The notes beneath the pieces are model-generated. The model had not been told where the DNA came from, made no database searches, and was given only the letters and a program-made list of their open reading frames with translations. A stretch of 64,000 nucleotides of DNA, taken from assembly GCF_003097495.1 (NCBI RefSeq), contig NZ_QEOP01000002.1:1302001-1366000 (forward strand), read 5' to 3'. Positions 18,006 to 25,499 of the stretch are shown here, one piece after another. Numbering within the stretch: the first letter of the stretch is position 1; the number at the start of each line of letters is the position of its first letter. Source of the DNA: Amnibacterium flavum. GTDB taxonomy: Bacteria > Actinomycetota > Actinomycetes > Actinomycetales > Microbacteriaceae. The position numbers and the translations under genes are program-made.

Positions 18006-18482
18006 TCAGGCGCTGACGCGCTTGAAGCCGTTGGTGACACCCCAGGGGAAGACGGCGTCGACCCACATGTGCACCTTGTTGACGTAGCTGATGGCCGCGG
18101 CGGTGAGTTCGAGGAACTCCTCGATGCTCTCCGCGGAGTTAGCGGCCTCGACGTAGCGGGCGATGTGACCGCCGGCCTCGGGCATTCCGACGAAGTCGAA
18201 GAATGCGGCCTTATAGCCCACGATCTGGTTGACGAGCAGTTGGACCGTGACGAGGTCGAGCTTGTTGGTCTCGCTGACCTCGATGATCCCCCACAGCACC
18301 TCATCGGACAGGGTGCGCGCCTCGCTCTCGGCGAACATCAGCGTGGACAGGTACTGCCCGTGGGTTCCGGTGTTGCGGGGGATGATGCCCTTGCCCATAT
18401 TCACGATCTCCTGGGGGCACTCCAGCCAGATCTTCTCGCGCTCGGCGTTCAGCTCCGCGATTACCTCGGTGACGATGCTCAC
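18006..18482 (-). CDS. cucumopine-synthase-related helical-bundle protein, copy A
   Basis: 158 residues, predicted almost entirely helical. Conserved with copy B are GIIPR-x-TG, YAE/FAE-SEARTLSDE-type helix, YKAAFFDFVGMP, and the C-terminal VNKVHMWVDAVFPWG. About half of all positions match copy B by eye. I recognise it as the family related to the C-terminal helical bundle of cucumopine synthase. It is encoded 32 bases upstream of its DUF3830 partner; together (158 + 141) they approach the length of the one-piece synthase. I infer a two-subunit enzyme acting on a histidine conjugate. Confidence 0.75.
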   Translation of the reverse strand: MSIVTEVIAELNAEREKIWLECPQEIVNMGKGIIPRNTGTHGQYLSTLMFAESEARTLSDEVLWGIIEVSETNKLDLVTVQLLVNQIVGYKAAFFDFVGMPEAGGHIARYVEAANSAESIEEFLELTAAAISYVNKVHMWVDAVFPWGVTNGFKRVSA

Positions 18483-18604
18483 TGGGAGCCTCTCCTTCTG
18501 TTCTTCTCGTTCATTGGTGGGTGTGCTGCGGGCAGGCTGAAGCAGCGCCGATCCGGGAGTCGAGTCCGAGATCGGCAGAGGATCCGCTGGCGCCGCGTTC
18601 GGGC

Positions 18605-19042
18605 TCAGGCCGCTTCGGCTTCGCGGATCCGGAGTTCGACGAACTTGTCCTGCTTGCGCCAGGTCTCCTCGCCGACGAGCTTCAGCTCGGTCATGCCGTC
18701 GATGACCTCGCCGATGTAGCTGTTGGCCAGCGGCTCGATCGCCAGGTCGTCGCTGTACGTGACGCCGAACACCTGGCGGGGGCTGTAGAAGATGACGGCG
18801 CCTTCGACCGATCCGGTGGCTTCACGGCGCTGGGCGACCATGTCCTGAGTGAGGATCAGGTTCTCCATCGGGATCACCAGAGGGAGGACCGCGAACAGCT
18901 GGTCTCCGACGAGGGTCGCGTGCTGCAGTTTGGTGCGGATGGGGAACTGCTCCCGGAACACGGCGGCGGTCTTCGGAACGACGTCCTCGAAGATCCGAAT
19001 GGCGCAGATGTACTTCTCGTCGACGATGAAATCGATGATCAT
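18605..19042 (-). CDS. DUF3830 cyclophilin-fold protein, copy B
   Basis: 145 residues, paralogue of copy A: FYSPRQVFGVTYSDDLAIEP and NSYIGEVIDG align with the same core in A, while the first 60 residues are more diverged. In copy A the core has Cys and Gly where B has Gly and Ser, so the two may differ in substrate or stereochemistry. ATG 19042 is preferred because AAGGAAG lies eight bases upstream; an ATG at 19078 overlapping the preceding stop would add 12 residues without matching copy A. It forms a pair with the helical gene at 19075. Confidence 0.8.
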   Translation of the reverse strand: MIIDFIVDEKYICAIRIFEDVVPKTAAVFREQFPIRTKLQHATLVGDQLFAVLPLVIPMENLILTQDMVAQRREATGSVEGAVIFYSPRQVFGVTYSDDLAIEPLANSYIGEVIDGMTELKLVGEETWRKQDKFVELRIREAEAA

Positions 19043-19074
19043 GGGGCTGTCTTCCTTGGTCGGCTCGGCGGGGG

Positions 19075-19563
19075 TCATGCGGTCTGCTTGGCGTCGGCGC
19101 GCGGGAACGCGGTGGCGATCCCCCAGGGGAAGACGCTCTGGATCCACATGTGCACGCGGTTGGTGTACGAGAGCGCGGCACCGGTGACGAGCGCGAACTC
19201 CTCCAGAGTCTCGGCAGCCCTCGCCCCCTCGGCGTAGCGGTGGATCCACTTGCAGGTGAGGGGCAGCCCGACGAAGTCGAAGAAGTCGGCTTTGTAGTCG
19301 ATGATCTGGGTCACGAGCTTCTTCATCGTGGCGAGGTCCGTGTCCGGCTGGCCGGCGACCTCGATGAAGCCCCACAGGATCTCGTCGGCGAGCGTGCGTG
19401 CCTCTCCCTCTGCGTAGAGCAGCGAGGTGAAGTACTGCTTCTTGGGGCCGGTGAGACGGGGGATGATTCCGTTGCCGAGGTCGCGGACGTCCTCGGGCAG
19501 GGTGAGCCAGATTCGCTCGCGCTCGGCATCCAGTTCTGCGATGACGTCGTGTACTTCAGACAT
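19075..19563 (-). CDS. cucumopine-synthase-related helical-bundle protein, copy B
   Basis: 162 residues, all-helical, with the same landmarks as copy A (NGIIPRLTG, EGEARTLADEILWGFIEV, YKADFFDFVGLP, NRVHMWIQSVFPWG). The His-Met-Trp and Phe-Pro-Trp-Gly clusters near the C-terminus are the most strongly kept residues and may face the active site formed with the cyclophilin-fold partner. GAAAGGAC lies four bases before ATG 19563. It lies 41 bases after the SDR gene in the same unit. Function inferred from family and neighbours. Confidence 0.75.
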   Translation of the reverse strand: MSEVHDVIAELDAERERIWLTLPEDVRDLGNGIIPRLTGPKKQYFTSLLYAEGEARTLADEILWGFIEVAGQPDTDLATMKKLVTQIIDYKADFFDFVGLPLTCKWIHRYAEGARAAETLEEFALVTGAALSYTNRVHMWIQSVFPWGIATAFPRADAKQTA

Positions 19564-19604
19564 TGGTGTCCTTTCAGGTAGCGGGGAGGTGCGGGGTCGA
19601 TCGG

Positions 19605-20381
19605 CTAGATGTGCACGCGCCCCCCGTCGATCGGCACGGTCACCCCGTTGAGTGAGGCGGGAGCCTGAGCGAGGAACATGAGCACGTCGATGACGTCGTC
19701 GATGCTCGTCTCGCGAAGCACGTTGCCCTTCACGACGGTCGTCTCGCGGGACACGGGGTCCTCGCCGCGGGTGAGTCGAAGGGCGTCGTTCGCGCCGTCG
19801 TCGGAACGGAAGAACTGGGTCGGGGCAATGCTGTTGCACTGGACGGTGGGGCTGAGGGTCACGGCGAGCTGCTCCATGAGCCGCCCGAGACCGGTCTTCG
19901 CCACGATGTGCGGGGCGAAGTCGGGCCACACCTCTGTGAGCGAGTTCCCGAGGATCGCGAGGATCCGGCCGCTGCCCTGCTCCGTCATCACGCGCGCGGC
20001 CGCCTGGGAGAGGAAGAAGGGGCCTCGGAGATTGACCCCCAGCGAGGAATCGAAGTCCGACACCCGCAGTTCCGCGAACGGCCGGGGCGCGAAGGTGCTC
20101 GCATTGTGGATGAGGAGGTCGAGTCGTCCGGTCTCGGCGACGATCCGTTCCACCATGGCGGCTGTCGCCGCGGGATCGGTGATGTCGGCTTCGATGGGAT
20201 GCATCCGCTCCCCGTACCCGTGCGTCTCCGCACGCGAGATCGTGCTCGCGGCCTGGTCCCCCTGCCCGAAGTGGTTGAGGTAGACGGTGGCGCCCTCGCG
20301 CGCGAAGGCTGCGGCGATCTCGGCGCCCGCGCGTTCGGCGGCACCGGTGATGAGGGCGACGGTTCCCTCGAATCGGCTCAT
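19605..20381 (-). CDS. SDR-fold protein lacking the catalytic tyrosine (His instead)
   Basis: 258-residue classical short-chain dehydrogenase/reductase by fold: Rossmann start VALITGAAERAGAEIA, DITD, IHNAS in place of NNAG, and a C-terminal DGG. In the active-site YxxxK position it has His158-Ile-Val-Ala-Lys162, so the proton-donating tyrosine is replaced by histidine, while Lys162 and the upstream Ser147 remain. The TGxxxGxG turn is altered too (TGAAERAG). It may have altered chemistry, bind NAD(P) only structurally, or be a partner of the adjacent SDR, with which it overlaps by four bases. Confidence 0.85.
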   Translation of the reverse strand: MSRFEGTVALITGAAERAGAEIAAAFAREGATVYLNHFGQGDQAASTISRAETHGYGERMHPIEADITDPAATAAMVERIVAETGRLDLLIHNASTFAPRPFAELRVSDFDSSLGVNLRGPFFLSQAAARVMTEQGSGRILAILGNSLTEVWPDFAPHIVAKTGLGRLMEQLAVTLSPTVQCNSIAPTQFFRSDDGANDALRLTRGEDPVSRETTVVKGNVLRETSIDDVIDVLMFLAQAPASLNGVTVPIDGGRVHI

Positions 20382-21121
20382 ACCCGCTCACCGCCGGCGA
20401 GTGCGATCGTCTGTCCCGTGACAGCGGAGGACGAAGGGGCGAGAAGCCACCGGACCGTGTCGGCGATGTCCTGCGGGACCGGCAGGGGAAGGACCCGCCG
20501 GAGCGCCCCGACCTCGTCGAGCGATGCGAACGCCGGATCCTCGTCGACGAGGTCGCCCTGATCGACAGCTACCCGGCCCGGGCTGACGATGTTCGCGCGA
20601 ACCCCGTTGCCGCCCTCCTCGAGAGCGAGCACCTGGGTCAGCACGGTCGCCGCGGCTTTGCCCGCCCCGAAGAGTCCGAGCCCCGGATGCAGTCGCGATG
20701 CGAGGGCACCGCCGATGAGGACGACGGAACCCGACGCGCGGCGCAGGCCCGGGAGCACGGACCGGCAGAGGTGGGCGTGGCCCCGGTAGCCGAGCAGACC
20801 GGCGTCGAGGGCGCCGTCGTCGTAGTCCGCGACCGGACCGCTGGGCACGGCGGGCCATGCGGCGTTGACCATGTCCTCCACGCTCCCCCAGGTCGACTCG
20901 AGCTCGCGGATCGCCGCATCGACGGCCGCCGCATCGGATAGCTCGACCTGCACGACGGCGTGGCCTGCGGGATCGGGAAGCGAGGCGACGAGCTCGTCGG
21001 CGATGTCGCGCCGACTGCGGCAGTGCACCGCCACGCGGTAGCCCGAGGCGGCGAGGTCGCGAGCGATGACGCGTCCGATCTGCCCCGTCGCGCCGCCGAC
21101 GAGCACTCGGCGCGCCGTCAC
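20378..21121 (-). CDS. SDR-fold protein lacking catalytic Ser and Tyr
   Basis: 247 residues. The cofactor loop GGATGQIGR (9-17) is intact and the D/S-D acidic position after the third strand is kept, so nucleotide binding is plausible. At the active site the sequence is LIGGAL where Ser is expected and Phe151-Gly-Ala-Gly-Lys155 in place of YxxxK, so both Ser and Tyr are gone. The NNAG motif is VNAAW. It overlaps the ABC ATPase gene and the next SDR gene by four bases each. Two adjacent Tyr-less SDRs suggest a heteromeric pair; this is inference. Confidence 0.85.
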   Translation of the reverse strand: MTARRVLVGGATGQIGRVIARDLAASGYRVAVHCRSRRDIADELVASLPDPAGHAVVQVELSDAAAVDAAIRELESTWGSVEDMVNAAWPAVPSGPVADYDDGALDAGLLGYRGHAHLCRSVLPGLRRASGSVVLIGGALASRLHPGLGLFGAGKAAATVLTQVLALEEGGNGVRANIVSPGRVAVDQGDLVDEDPAFASLDEVGALRRVLPLPVPQDIADTVRWLLAPSSSAVTGQTIALAGGERV

Positions 21122-21897
21122 CGGGTGCTCCGCATCAGGAAGCTCTTGATGCGCGGAGAGCGCTCGGGATCGAGCACCTCCCTGGCGGGGCCCGACGCCT
21201 CGACGACGCCGTCGGCCATGAAGACGACCTGATCCGAGACGTCGCGAGCGAAGGCGATCTCGTGGGTGACGACGATCATCGTCGTGCTCGAGTCCTCGGC
21301 GAGGCGCCGCATGACGTCGAGGACCTCTCCCACCAGTTCGGGGTCGAGAGCGCTGGTGGGCTCGTCGAAGAGGATCAGCTCGGGCTTCATCGCGAGAGCT
21401 CGGGCGATCGCGACGCGCTGCTGCTGCCCGCCGGAGAGCTGACCGGGATACTCATCGGCCTTGGCCGCGAGCCCGACCGATGCCAGGAGCTCTCGCGCCT
21501 CCTCCTCCGTCTCGCGCTTGGGGCGCCCGAGCACGACCTGCGGACCTTCGACGAGGTTCGCGAGAACCGTCTTGTGGGGGAACAGGTTGAAGTTCTGGAA
21601 GACCATGCCGATGCGCTGCCGCTGGCGGCACAGGTCGCGGTCGGAGAGCTCGTAGTACTTCCCGCCGCGCTCCTCGTACCCGATGATGTTGTCGCCGACG
21701 CGGATCAGTCCGGAATCGATGGGGATGAGCCGGTTGATCGATCGGAGGAGGGTCGACTTGCCCGACCCGCTGGGTCCGAGCACCGAGGTGACGGTGTTCG
21801 CGGGGACGTGGAAGGACACCCCCTTCAGGACCTCGTTGTGGTGGTAGCGCTTGTGGACGTCGCTGACGTCCACCGACTGGCTCGTCGCCTCGATCAT
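21118..21897 (-). CDS. polar amino-acid ABC transporter ATPase (GlnQ/HisP type)
   Basis: 259 residues: Walker [11 protein letters not shown]-loop [12 protein letters not shown], signature [15 protein letters not shown], Walker [16 protein letters not shown] and H-loop VVTHEIAFA. The Q-loop wording and length are those of the polar amino-acid uptake family, energising import of amino acids or opines (the family includes octopine and nopaline systems). ATG 21897 overlaps the permease stop (ATGA). An insertion [16 protein letters not shown] after the A-loop region is typical of several actinobacterial members. Confidence 0.92.
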   Translation of the reverse strand: MIEATSQSVDVSDVHKRYHHNEVLKGVSFHVPANTVTSVLGPSGSGKSTLLRSINRLIPIDSGLIRVGDNIIGYEERGGKYYELSDRDLCRQRQRIGMVFQNFNLFPHKTVLANLVEGPQVVLGRPKRETEEEARELLASVGLAAKADEYPGQLSGGQQQRVAIARALAMKPELILFDEPTSALDPELVGEVLDVMRRLAEDSSTTMIVVTHEIAFARDVSDQVVFMADGVVEASGPAREVLDPERSPRIKSFLMRSTR

Positions 21898-22817
21898 CGT
21901 GTTGCCGCCTTTCCGCCCCGGCGGAGCAGGTGGGACATCCCGCGTCCGCTGACGCCCGCCTCGGCGAGGGCGCCGCGGCCGAAGTGGGTCTCGATCTGCG
22001 CTTGGCCGATGCTGAGGAGCGAGGTGAGCACCAGGTACCAGATCGACGCGGTCAGCAGGAGCGGAATCACCTCGAAGGTGCGCGAGTAGATGCTCTGCGC
22101 GCTGTACATCAGATCGGACAGCGCGATCACGGAGACGAGGGATGTGGACTTGAGCATGCCGATCGTCTCGTTGCCGGTCGGCGGGATGATGACCCGCATC
22201 GCCTGGGGCAGGATGATCCGCCGGAAGGCCTGGTAGCGCGTCATGCCGATCGAGGTCGCAGCCTCGCGCTGCCCGGTCGACACCGACAGGATCCCGGCGC
22301 GGATGATCTCCGCCAGGTAGGCGCCCTCGTTGAGCCCGAGTCCGAGGATCGCGGCGAGCAGAGGTGTGATGACCGAGTTCGTGTCGACGGTGACGAAGGG
22401 TTCGAGGAAGGGGATCCCGAAGGTCAGCTCGGGGAACAGGTAGCCCAGGTTGTACCAGAAGACCAGCTGGACGAGCACCGGGGTGCCGCGGAAGAACCAG
22501 ACGTAGAAGCTGCTCGACCAGCGCAGGGTGCGGCTGGCCGAAGTGCGCATGACCGCGATCACGACCCCGAGGGCGAGACCGATGACCATGGCGATGAAGG
22601 TCAGGAAGATCGTCATCCCCAGGCCCGCCAGGATGCGGGGGTTGAACAGGTAGCCGACGACGACGTCCCACTGGAAGCGCTCGTTGGTGGCGACGGTGAT
22701 GACGAGGAGGAGGGCGAGGATCAGCACCAGGACGATTCCGGCGATCCGCCAGGGGTGCTTGAGCGAGACGAAGTGCGTCACGACTTCCGGCGCTGTCTCG
22801 TGTGTCGGGGTGCTCAT
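21894..22817 (-). CDS. polar amino-acid ABC transporter permease (HisM/GlnP type)
   Basis: 307 residues with a cytosolic leader and about five to six membrane helices. The HisM/GlnP family features are FYVWFFRGTPVLVQLVF, the coupling loop EAATSIGMTRYQAFRRIILPQAMR (E-A-A-x-x-x-G motif) and the STSLVSVIALSDLM segment. Only one permease gene is present, so it probably acts as a homodimer. It lies between the ATPase (4-base overlap) and the binding protein (65 bases away, with a strong hairpin at 22850-22880). Substrate not predictable from sequence alone. Confidence 0.92.
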   Translation of the reverse strand: MSTPTHETAPEVVTHFVSLKHPWRIAGIVLVLILALLLVITVATNERFQWDVVVGYLFNPRILAGLGMTIFLTFIAMVIGLALGVVIAVMRTSASRTLRWSSSFYVWFFRGTPVLVQLVFWYNLGYLFPELTFGIPFLEPFVTVDTNSVITPLLAAILGLGLNEGAYLAEIIRAGILSVSTGQREAATSIGMTRYQAFRRIILPQAMRVIIPPTGNETIGMLKSTSLVSVIALSDLMYSAQSIYSRTFEVIPLLLTASIWYLVLTSLLSIGQAQIETHFGRGALAEAGVSGRGMSHLLRRGGKAATR

Positions 22818-22849
22818 CTGCTCCGCTTCTCTCCGAAAGGGATGGGGGT

Positions 22850-22880
22850 CATCGGGGGCCGGTCGGACCGGCCCCCGATG
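22850..22880 (-). terminator. hairpin between binding-protein and permease genes
   Basis: CATCGGGGGCCGGTC (22850-22864) pairs with GACCGGCCCCCGATG (22866-22880). It sits just downstream of the binding-protein stop. Such stem-loops usually stabilise the binding-protein mRNA and reduce read-through to the permease, giving excess receptor. No U-run is present. Confidence 0.65.
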
Positions 22881-22882
22881 GG

Positions 22883-23776
22883 TCAGGAGATGGGGCGAGT
22901 GGTCGCCAGGTTGATGCCCGGCTCCTCGAGGGCGAGCGAGCTCATGCCCCACTTGTCGAGGATCTCGGCGTAGGTGCCATCGGCGATGACCGCCTCGAGA
23001 CCGGCGAGGAGGGCGTCCTGGAGGTCGGTGTTGTCCTTCTCGACGACCATTCCGAGGTACTTCTGCGGGAACGACTCGATCGATGCGTAGTTGATCGGGG
23101 TCGGCGCCGTCTGGTTGAGGTAGGCGGCGGCGGAGGTGCCGAGGATCATGAAGTCGACGCGACCCGAGTTGAGCGCGTTGTAGGTGTCAGCCGCGTTCGG
23201 GTACTCCTGGATGACGACGGGGTCGAGGCCGGCCTCCGCGCACGCGGGGTTGAGGATCTCGTTGACCTTGTCGATCGTGTCGAAGCCGGTCTGGGCTCCC
23301 ATCGTCTCGCCGCACAGGCTGAGGTCGTCGCCCTCGGTGATCGGCCCGTCGTAGGACTCGATCGTGACGACGTCGGTCTTGTCGAAGATGTAATTGACGA
23401 ACGACACCTGTTCCTCGCGCTCGACGTTGTCGCTGATGCACTCCATCGCGATGTCGTAGCGACCGCTCTGCACGCCGGGGATCAGGCTGGCGAACTGGGT
23501 GTTCTCGACCTCGAGGGTGACTCCGAGCTTCTCGGCGATGGCGTCCCACAGGTCGACCTCGTAGCCGATCATGACGTCGGAGCCTTCTTCGAAGTACTGG
23601 CAGGGCGGGTAGTTGGCGTCGGTGGCGAGGGTGAGCGTCTCGCCCTGGAAGGGACTCTCGACCTCGGCGGCGGCGGTGGCCTCAGGAGCCGCGGGGGTGC
23701 TGCAGGCGGTGAGGGCGAACGCCCCCACGACCGTGATGCTCGCGAGGACGGTGGCCCGCTTGGTGATGGTCTTCAT
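22883..23776 (-). CDS. amino-acid-type ABC transporter substrate-binding lipoprotein
   Basis: 297 residues, SBP_bac_3 family. The signal peptide ends in a lipobox (GAFALTACS), so the protein is anchored to the outer face of the membrane through the lipidated Cys. The mature part opens with LTLATDANYPPCQYFEEGSD and has GYEVDLWDAIAEKLGV, the first-lobe pattern of polar amino-acid and opine receptors. Four further cysteines could make disulfides. It is the first gene of the long unit ending at hutI, facing away from the IclR regulator. By context the ligand is histidine or a histidine-containing compound (inference). Confidence 0.92.
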   Translation of the reverse strand: MKTITKRATVLASITVVGAFALTACSTPAAPEATAAAEVESPFQGETLTLATDANYPPCQYFEEGSDVMIGYEVDLWDAIAEKLGVTLEVENTQFASLIPGVQSGRYDIAMECISDNVEREEQVSFVNYIFDKTDVVTIESYDGPITEGDDLSLCGETMGAQTGFDTIDKVNEILNPACAEAGLDPVVIQEYPNAADTYNALNSGRVDFMILGTSAAAYLNQTAPTPINYASIESFPQKYLGMVVEKDNTDLQDALLAGLEAVIADGTYAEILDKWGMSSLALEEPGINLATTRPIS

Positions 23777-23938
23777 CGTTGGTGCCTCTCGTGGTGCGTC
23801 AGGGGATCTGGGTGAGGAGTTCTCCGCCGTGGCCAGTCAGCGAAGGGGGCTGGAGCCCCCACCTCCCTGCGTCGCGGTTGGGGAAGTAGGGCAATGCTAG
23901 GTAGGCGAAAACGCCGCCTCACGGGCAGTCCAGACGCG

Positions 23939-23960
23939 ACTGTCTGGGATCTCGGACTTG
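23939..23960. promoter_or_regulatory. IclR operator candidate, site 1
   Basis: ACTGTCTGGGATCTCGGACT at 23939-23958 matches the site at 24101 in 15 of the 19 positions from CTGTC to GAC(A/T). It has the half-sites CTGTC and GGAC around GATCTC. It lies about 160 bases upstream of the binding-protein start, a position suited to activation or to DNA looping with site 2. Confidence 0.55.
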
Positions 23961-24100
23961 GGGCGCATGCGTTACCGCGGTGTTTCTCTGGTGTTGCGAG
24001 GCGGCGCATCGAGTCGATCGATCGGCTGTGAACCCCCGCTCCGCCTCCCGGCTGGGATACCGGGGCGCGCGGACACCGGATCGAAACATTTCGCCGTTAG

Positions 24101-24122
24101 CCTGTCCGGTATCTCAGACAGG
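24101..24122. promoter_or_regulatory. IclR operator candidate, site 2 (perfect 6-bp half-sites)
   Basis: CCTGTC and GACAGG flank a 10-base centre (CGGTATCTCA), a perfect dyad. It ends at the ribosome binding site of the iclR gene, where bound protein would block its own expression. The centre shares ATCTC with site 1. Confidence 0.6.
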
Positions 24123-24133
24123 GCGGAGTGGAC

Positions 24134-24901
24134 ATGAGCGATATTCCGGCTGCGCGGCACACGTTGCGGGTTCTCAAGTACGTGGCGAATCAGAGCGGGC
24201 CGGTGCGGGCGTCGACCATGTCGCGCGAGCTCGACATCCCGCGCTCCACGATGTATCAGCTGATCAAGGTGATGCAGGACGAGGGCTTCCTCGTGCACTT
24301 CCCCGAGGATCGGGTCTACGGCCTCTCGCCGCTGGTCTCCGAGATCGGCTCGAACTACCTGCGCACCTCGAAGCTGAGTCGACTCGCGGAGCCGCTTCTC
24401 GAGAAGCTCGTCAAGAGGATGGGTCTGCCCGTCGTCGCGCACCTCGGGGTCCTGCACGGCGACGACATCGAGTACGTCGTGAAGTACTCGGCCGTCCGCG
24501 CCCCGACCCTGGTGACCGACATCGGCGTCCACCTGCCGAGCCATCTCACGGCGACCGGTCGAGCCATCCTGTCCCGCCTGCCGAAGGAGCAGGTCCGGGC
24601 CCTCTACCCCCACCAGGCCAGCCTGACCACGCGCAACGGCCGCGGCCCCGCGAGTCTCCGCGAGCTCGACGAGATCCTGAACGAGACACGGATCCGGGGC
24701 TACGCGATCGAGACGGGCGAGATCACCCCCGAGTACGCGTCGGTCGCCGTCGCGGCCCTGGACCACAACGACTATCCGGCCGCGGCGATCGGCATCACCT
24801 TCCGCAAGATCGCCGTCGACATGGGCTTGTGGAAGCAGCTGGGTGCGGCGGCTCAGATCTCGGCGGGAGCCCTGAGCATGCGCATGCGCGGCAAGATCTA
24901 G
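24134..24901 (+). CDS. IclR-family transcriptional regulator
   Basis: 255 residues. Winged HTH at residues about 5-65 (SGPVRASTMSRELDIPRSTM recognition region) and a GAF-like effector domain with the IclR signature around HLPSHLTATGRAILSRLP. Family members sense small metabolites and act as repressors or activators of a divergent catabolic operon. Here the divergent unit is the transporter/DUF3830/hut operon and the intergenic region holds two matching sites, so this is its probable regulator; the effector might be the imported compound or urocanate. ATG 24134 is preferred over GTG 24128 because GGCGGAG lies five bases upstream. Confidence 0.9.
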   Translation: MSDIPAARHTLRVLKYVANQSGPVRASTMSRELDIPRSTMYQLIKVMQDEGFLVHFPEDRVYGLSPLVSEIGSNYLRTSKLSRLAEPLLEKLVKRMGLPVVAHLGVLHGDDIEYVVKYSAVRAPTLVTDIGVHLPSHLTATGRAILSRLPKEQVRALYPHQASLTTRNGRGPASLRELDEILNETRIRGYAIETGEITPEYASVAVAALDHNDYPAAAIGITFRKIAVDMGLWKQLGAAAQISAGALSMRMRGKI

Positions 24902-25419
24902 CCGGCGATCCGGACGAGGTACCCGCTGCCCGCGCAGTCGAAAGTGCGGTGCACCTCGACCGCGTCGAGCAGGCCGAGCTCGCCGTAGGGGGTCTTCATC
25001 GAGGTGTCCAGACTGACGAGGAAGCTGATCCCGTCACCCGGTGCGACTCGCCCCTGCACCGGGTGGATCGATCCCGACAAGCGTCCGCGCACCATGAGGT
25101 TGAGATCCAGCACGGGCTCGCCGACGGGCGTCGCGTGCGCCGGTGACCCGCCCGAGAACTCGAATGCGGGGCCGCCGACCTCGAGCCGACTGACGACGCC
25201 GTCGACGGTGAGGTCGAGCGCGCCTCCGGCGACGACGGCGAGGGTCCTGGTGACCCCGTCAAACGGGGAGAACGGCGCGGGCCCGGTGACCGTCGCCATG
25301 CTGAGCCGCCAGTCGAAGACACCCTCAGCGGGGCTCCGGCGGATCTCACGTGTCTCGCCGAGGCCGTTGGCCCAGCCCATGACGACGTAGTCGTCGAAGC
25401 GCATGATCCGGGGCGGCAC
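24898..25419 (-). CDS. hutD: HutD-like cupin protein
   Basis: 173 residues, HutD family (double-barrel beta fold). The N-terminal MGWANGLGETREIRR (W-x-N-G-x-G-x-T-R/E motif) and DWRLSMATVTGPAPFSPFDG are the family hallmarks. HutD occurs with histidine-utilisation genes and, from work in Pseudomonas, is thought to limit hut induction, perhaps by binding a pathway intermediate; no enzyme activity is established. Here it is separated from the main hut block and ends the HutD/M20/DUF1028/peptide-transport unit, which ties that unit to histidine. GTG 25419 or ATG 25404 could be the start. It overlaps the iclR stop convergently. Confidence 0.85.
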   Translation of the reverse strand: MPPRIMRFDDYVVMGWANGLGETREIRRSPAEGVFDWRLSMATVTGPAPFSPFDGVTRTLAVVAGGALDLTVDGVVSRLEVGGPAFEFSGGSPAHATPVGEPVLDLNLMVRGRLSGSIHPVQGRVAPGDGISFLVSLDTSMKTPYGELGLLDAVEVHRTFDCAGSGYLVRIAG

Positions 25420-25499
25420 CCGTTCAGACTAGAAGAGGCAGGGTCGCCCGTCGGTCGCCCCACCCGAAGCGACCGACCCGGAGGCTGTCGGCCTGCCGC

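Larger units (their letters stand above)
23777..24133. promoter_or_regulatory. divergent promoter region, opine/hut unit and iclR
   Basis: 357 bases without a gene. It contains two matching operator-like sites (listed separately) and, on the minus strand, a -10-like TAGCAT (plus-strand ATGCTA at 23894-23899) about 40 bases downstream of the left site. A short dyad GGCGAAAACGCC lies just beyond it. GGTGCCTC-type sequence precedes the binding-protein start with a weak ribosome site. Confidence 0.55.

Noticed and set aside
20378-21121. SDR2 as a normal dehydrogenase
   Set aside because: The cofactor loop fits, but the catalytic Ser and Tyr are both replaced, so a standard redox role is not supported.
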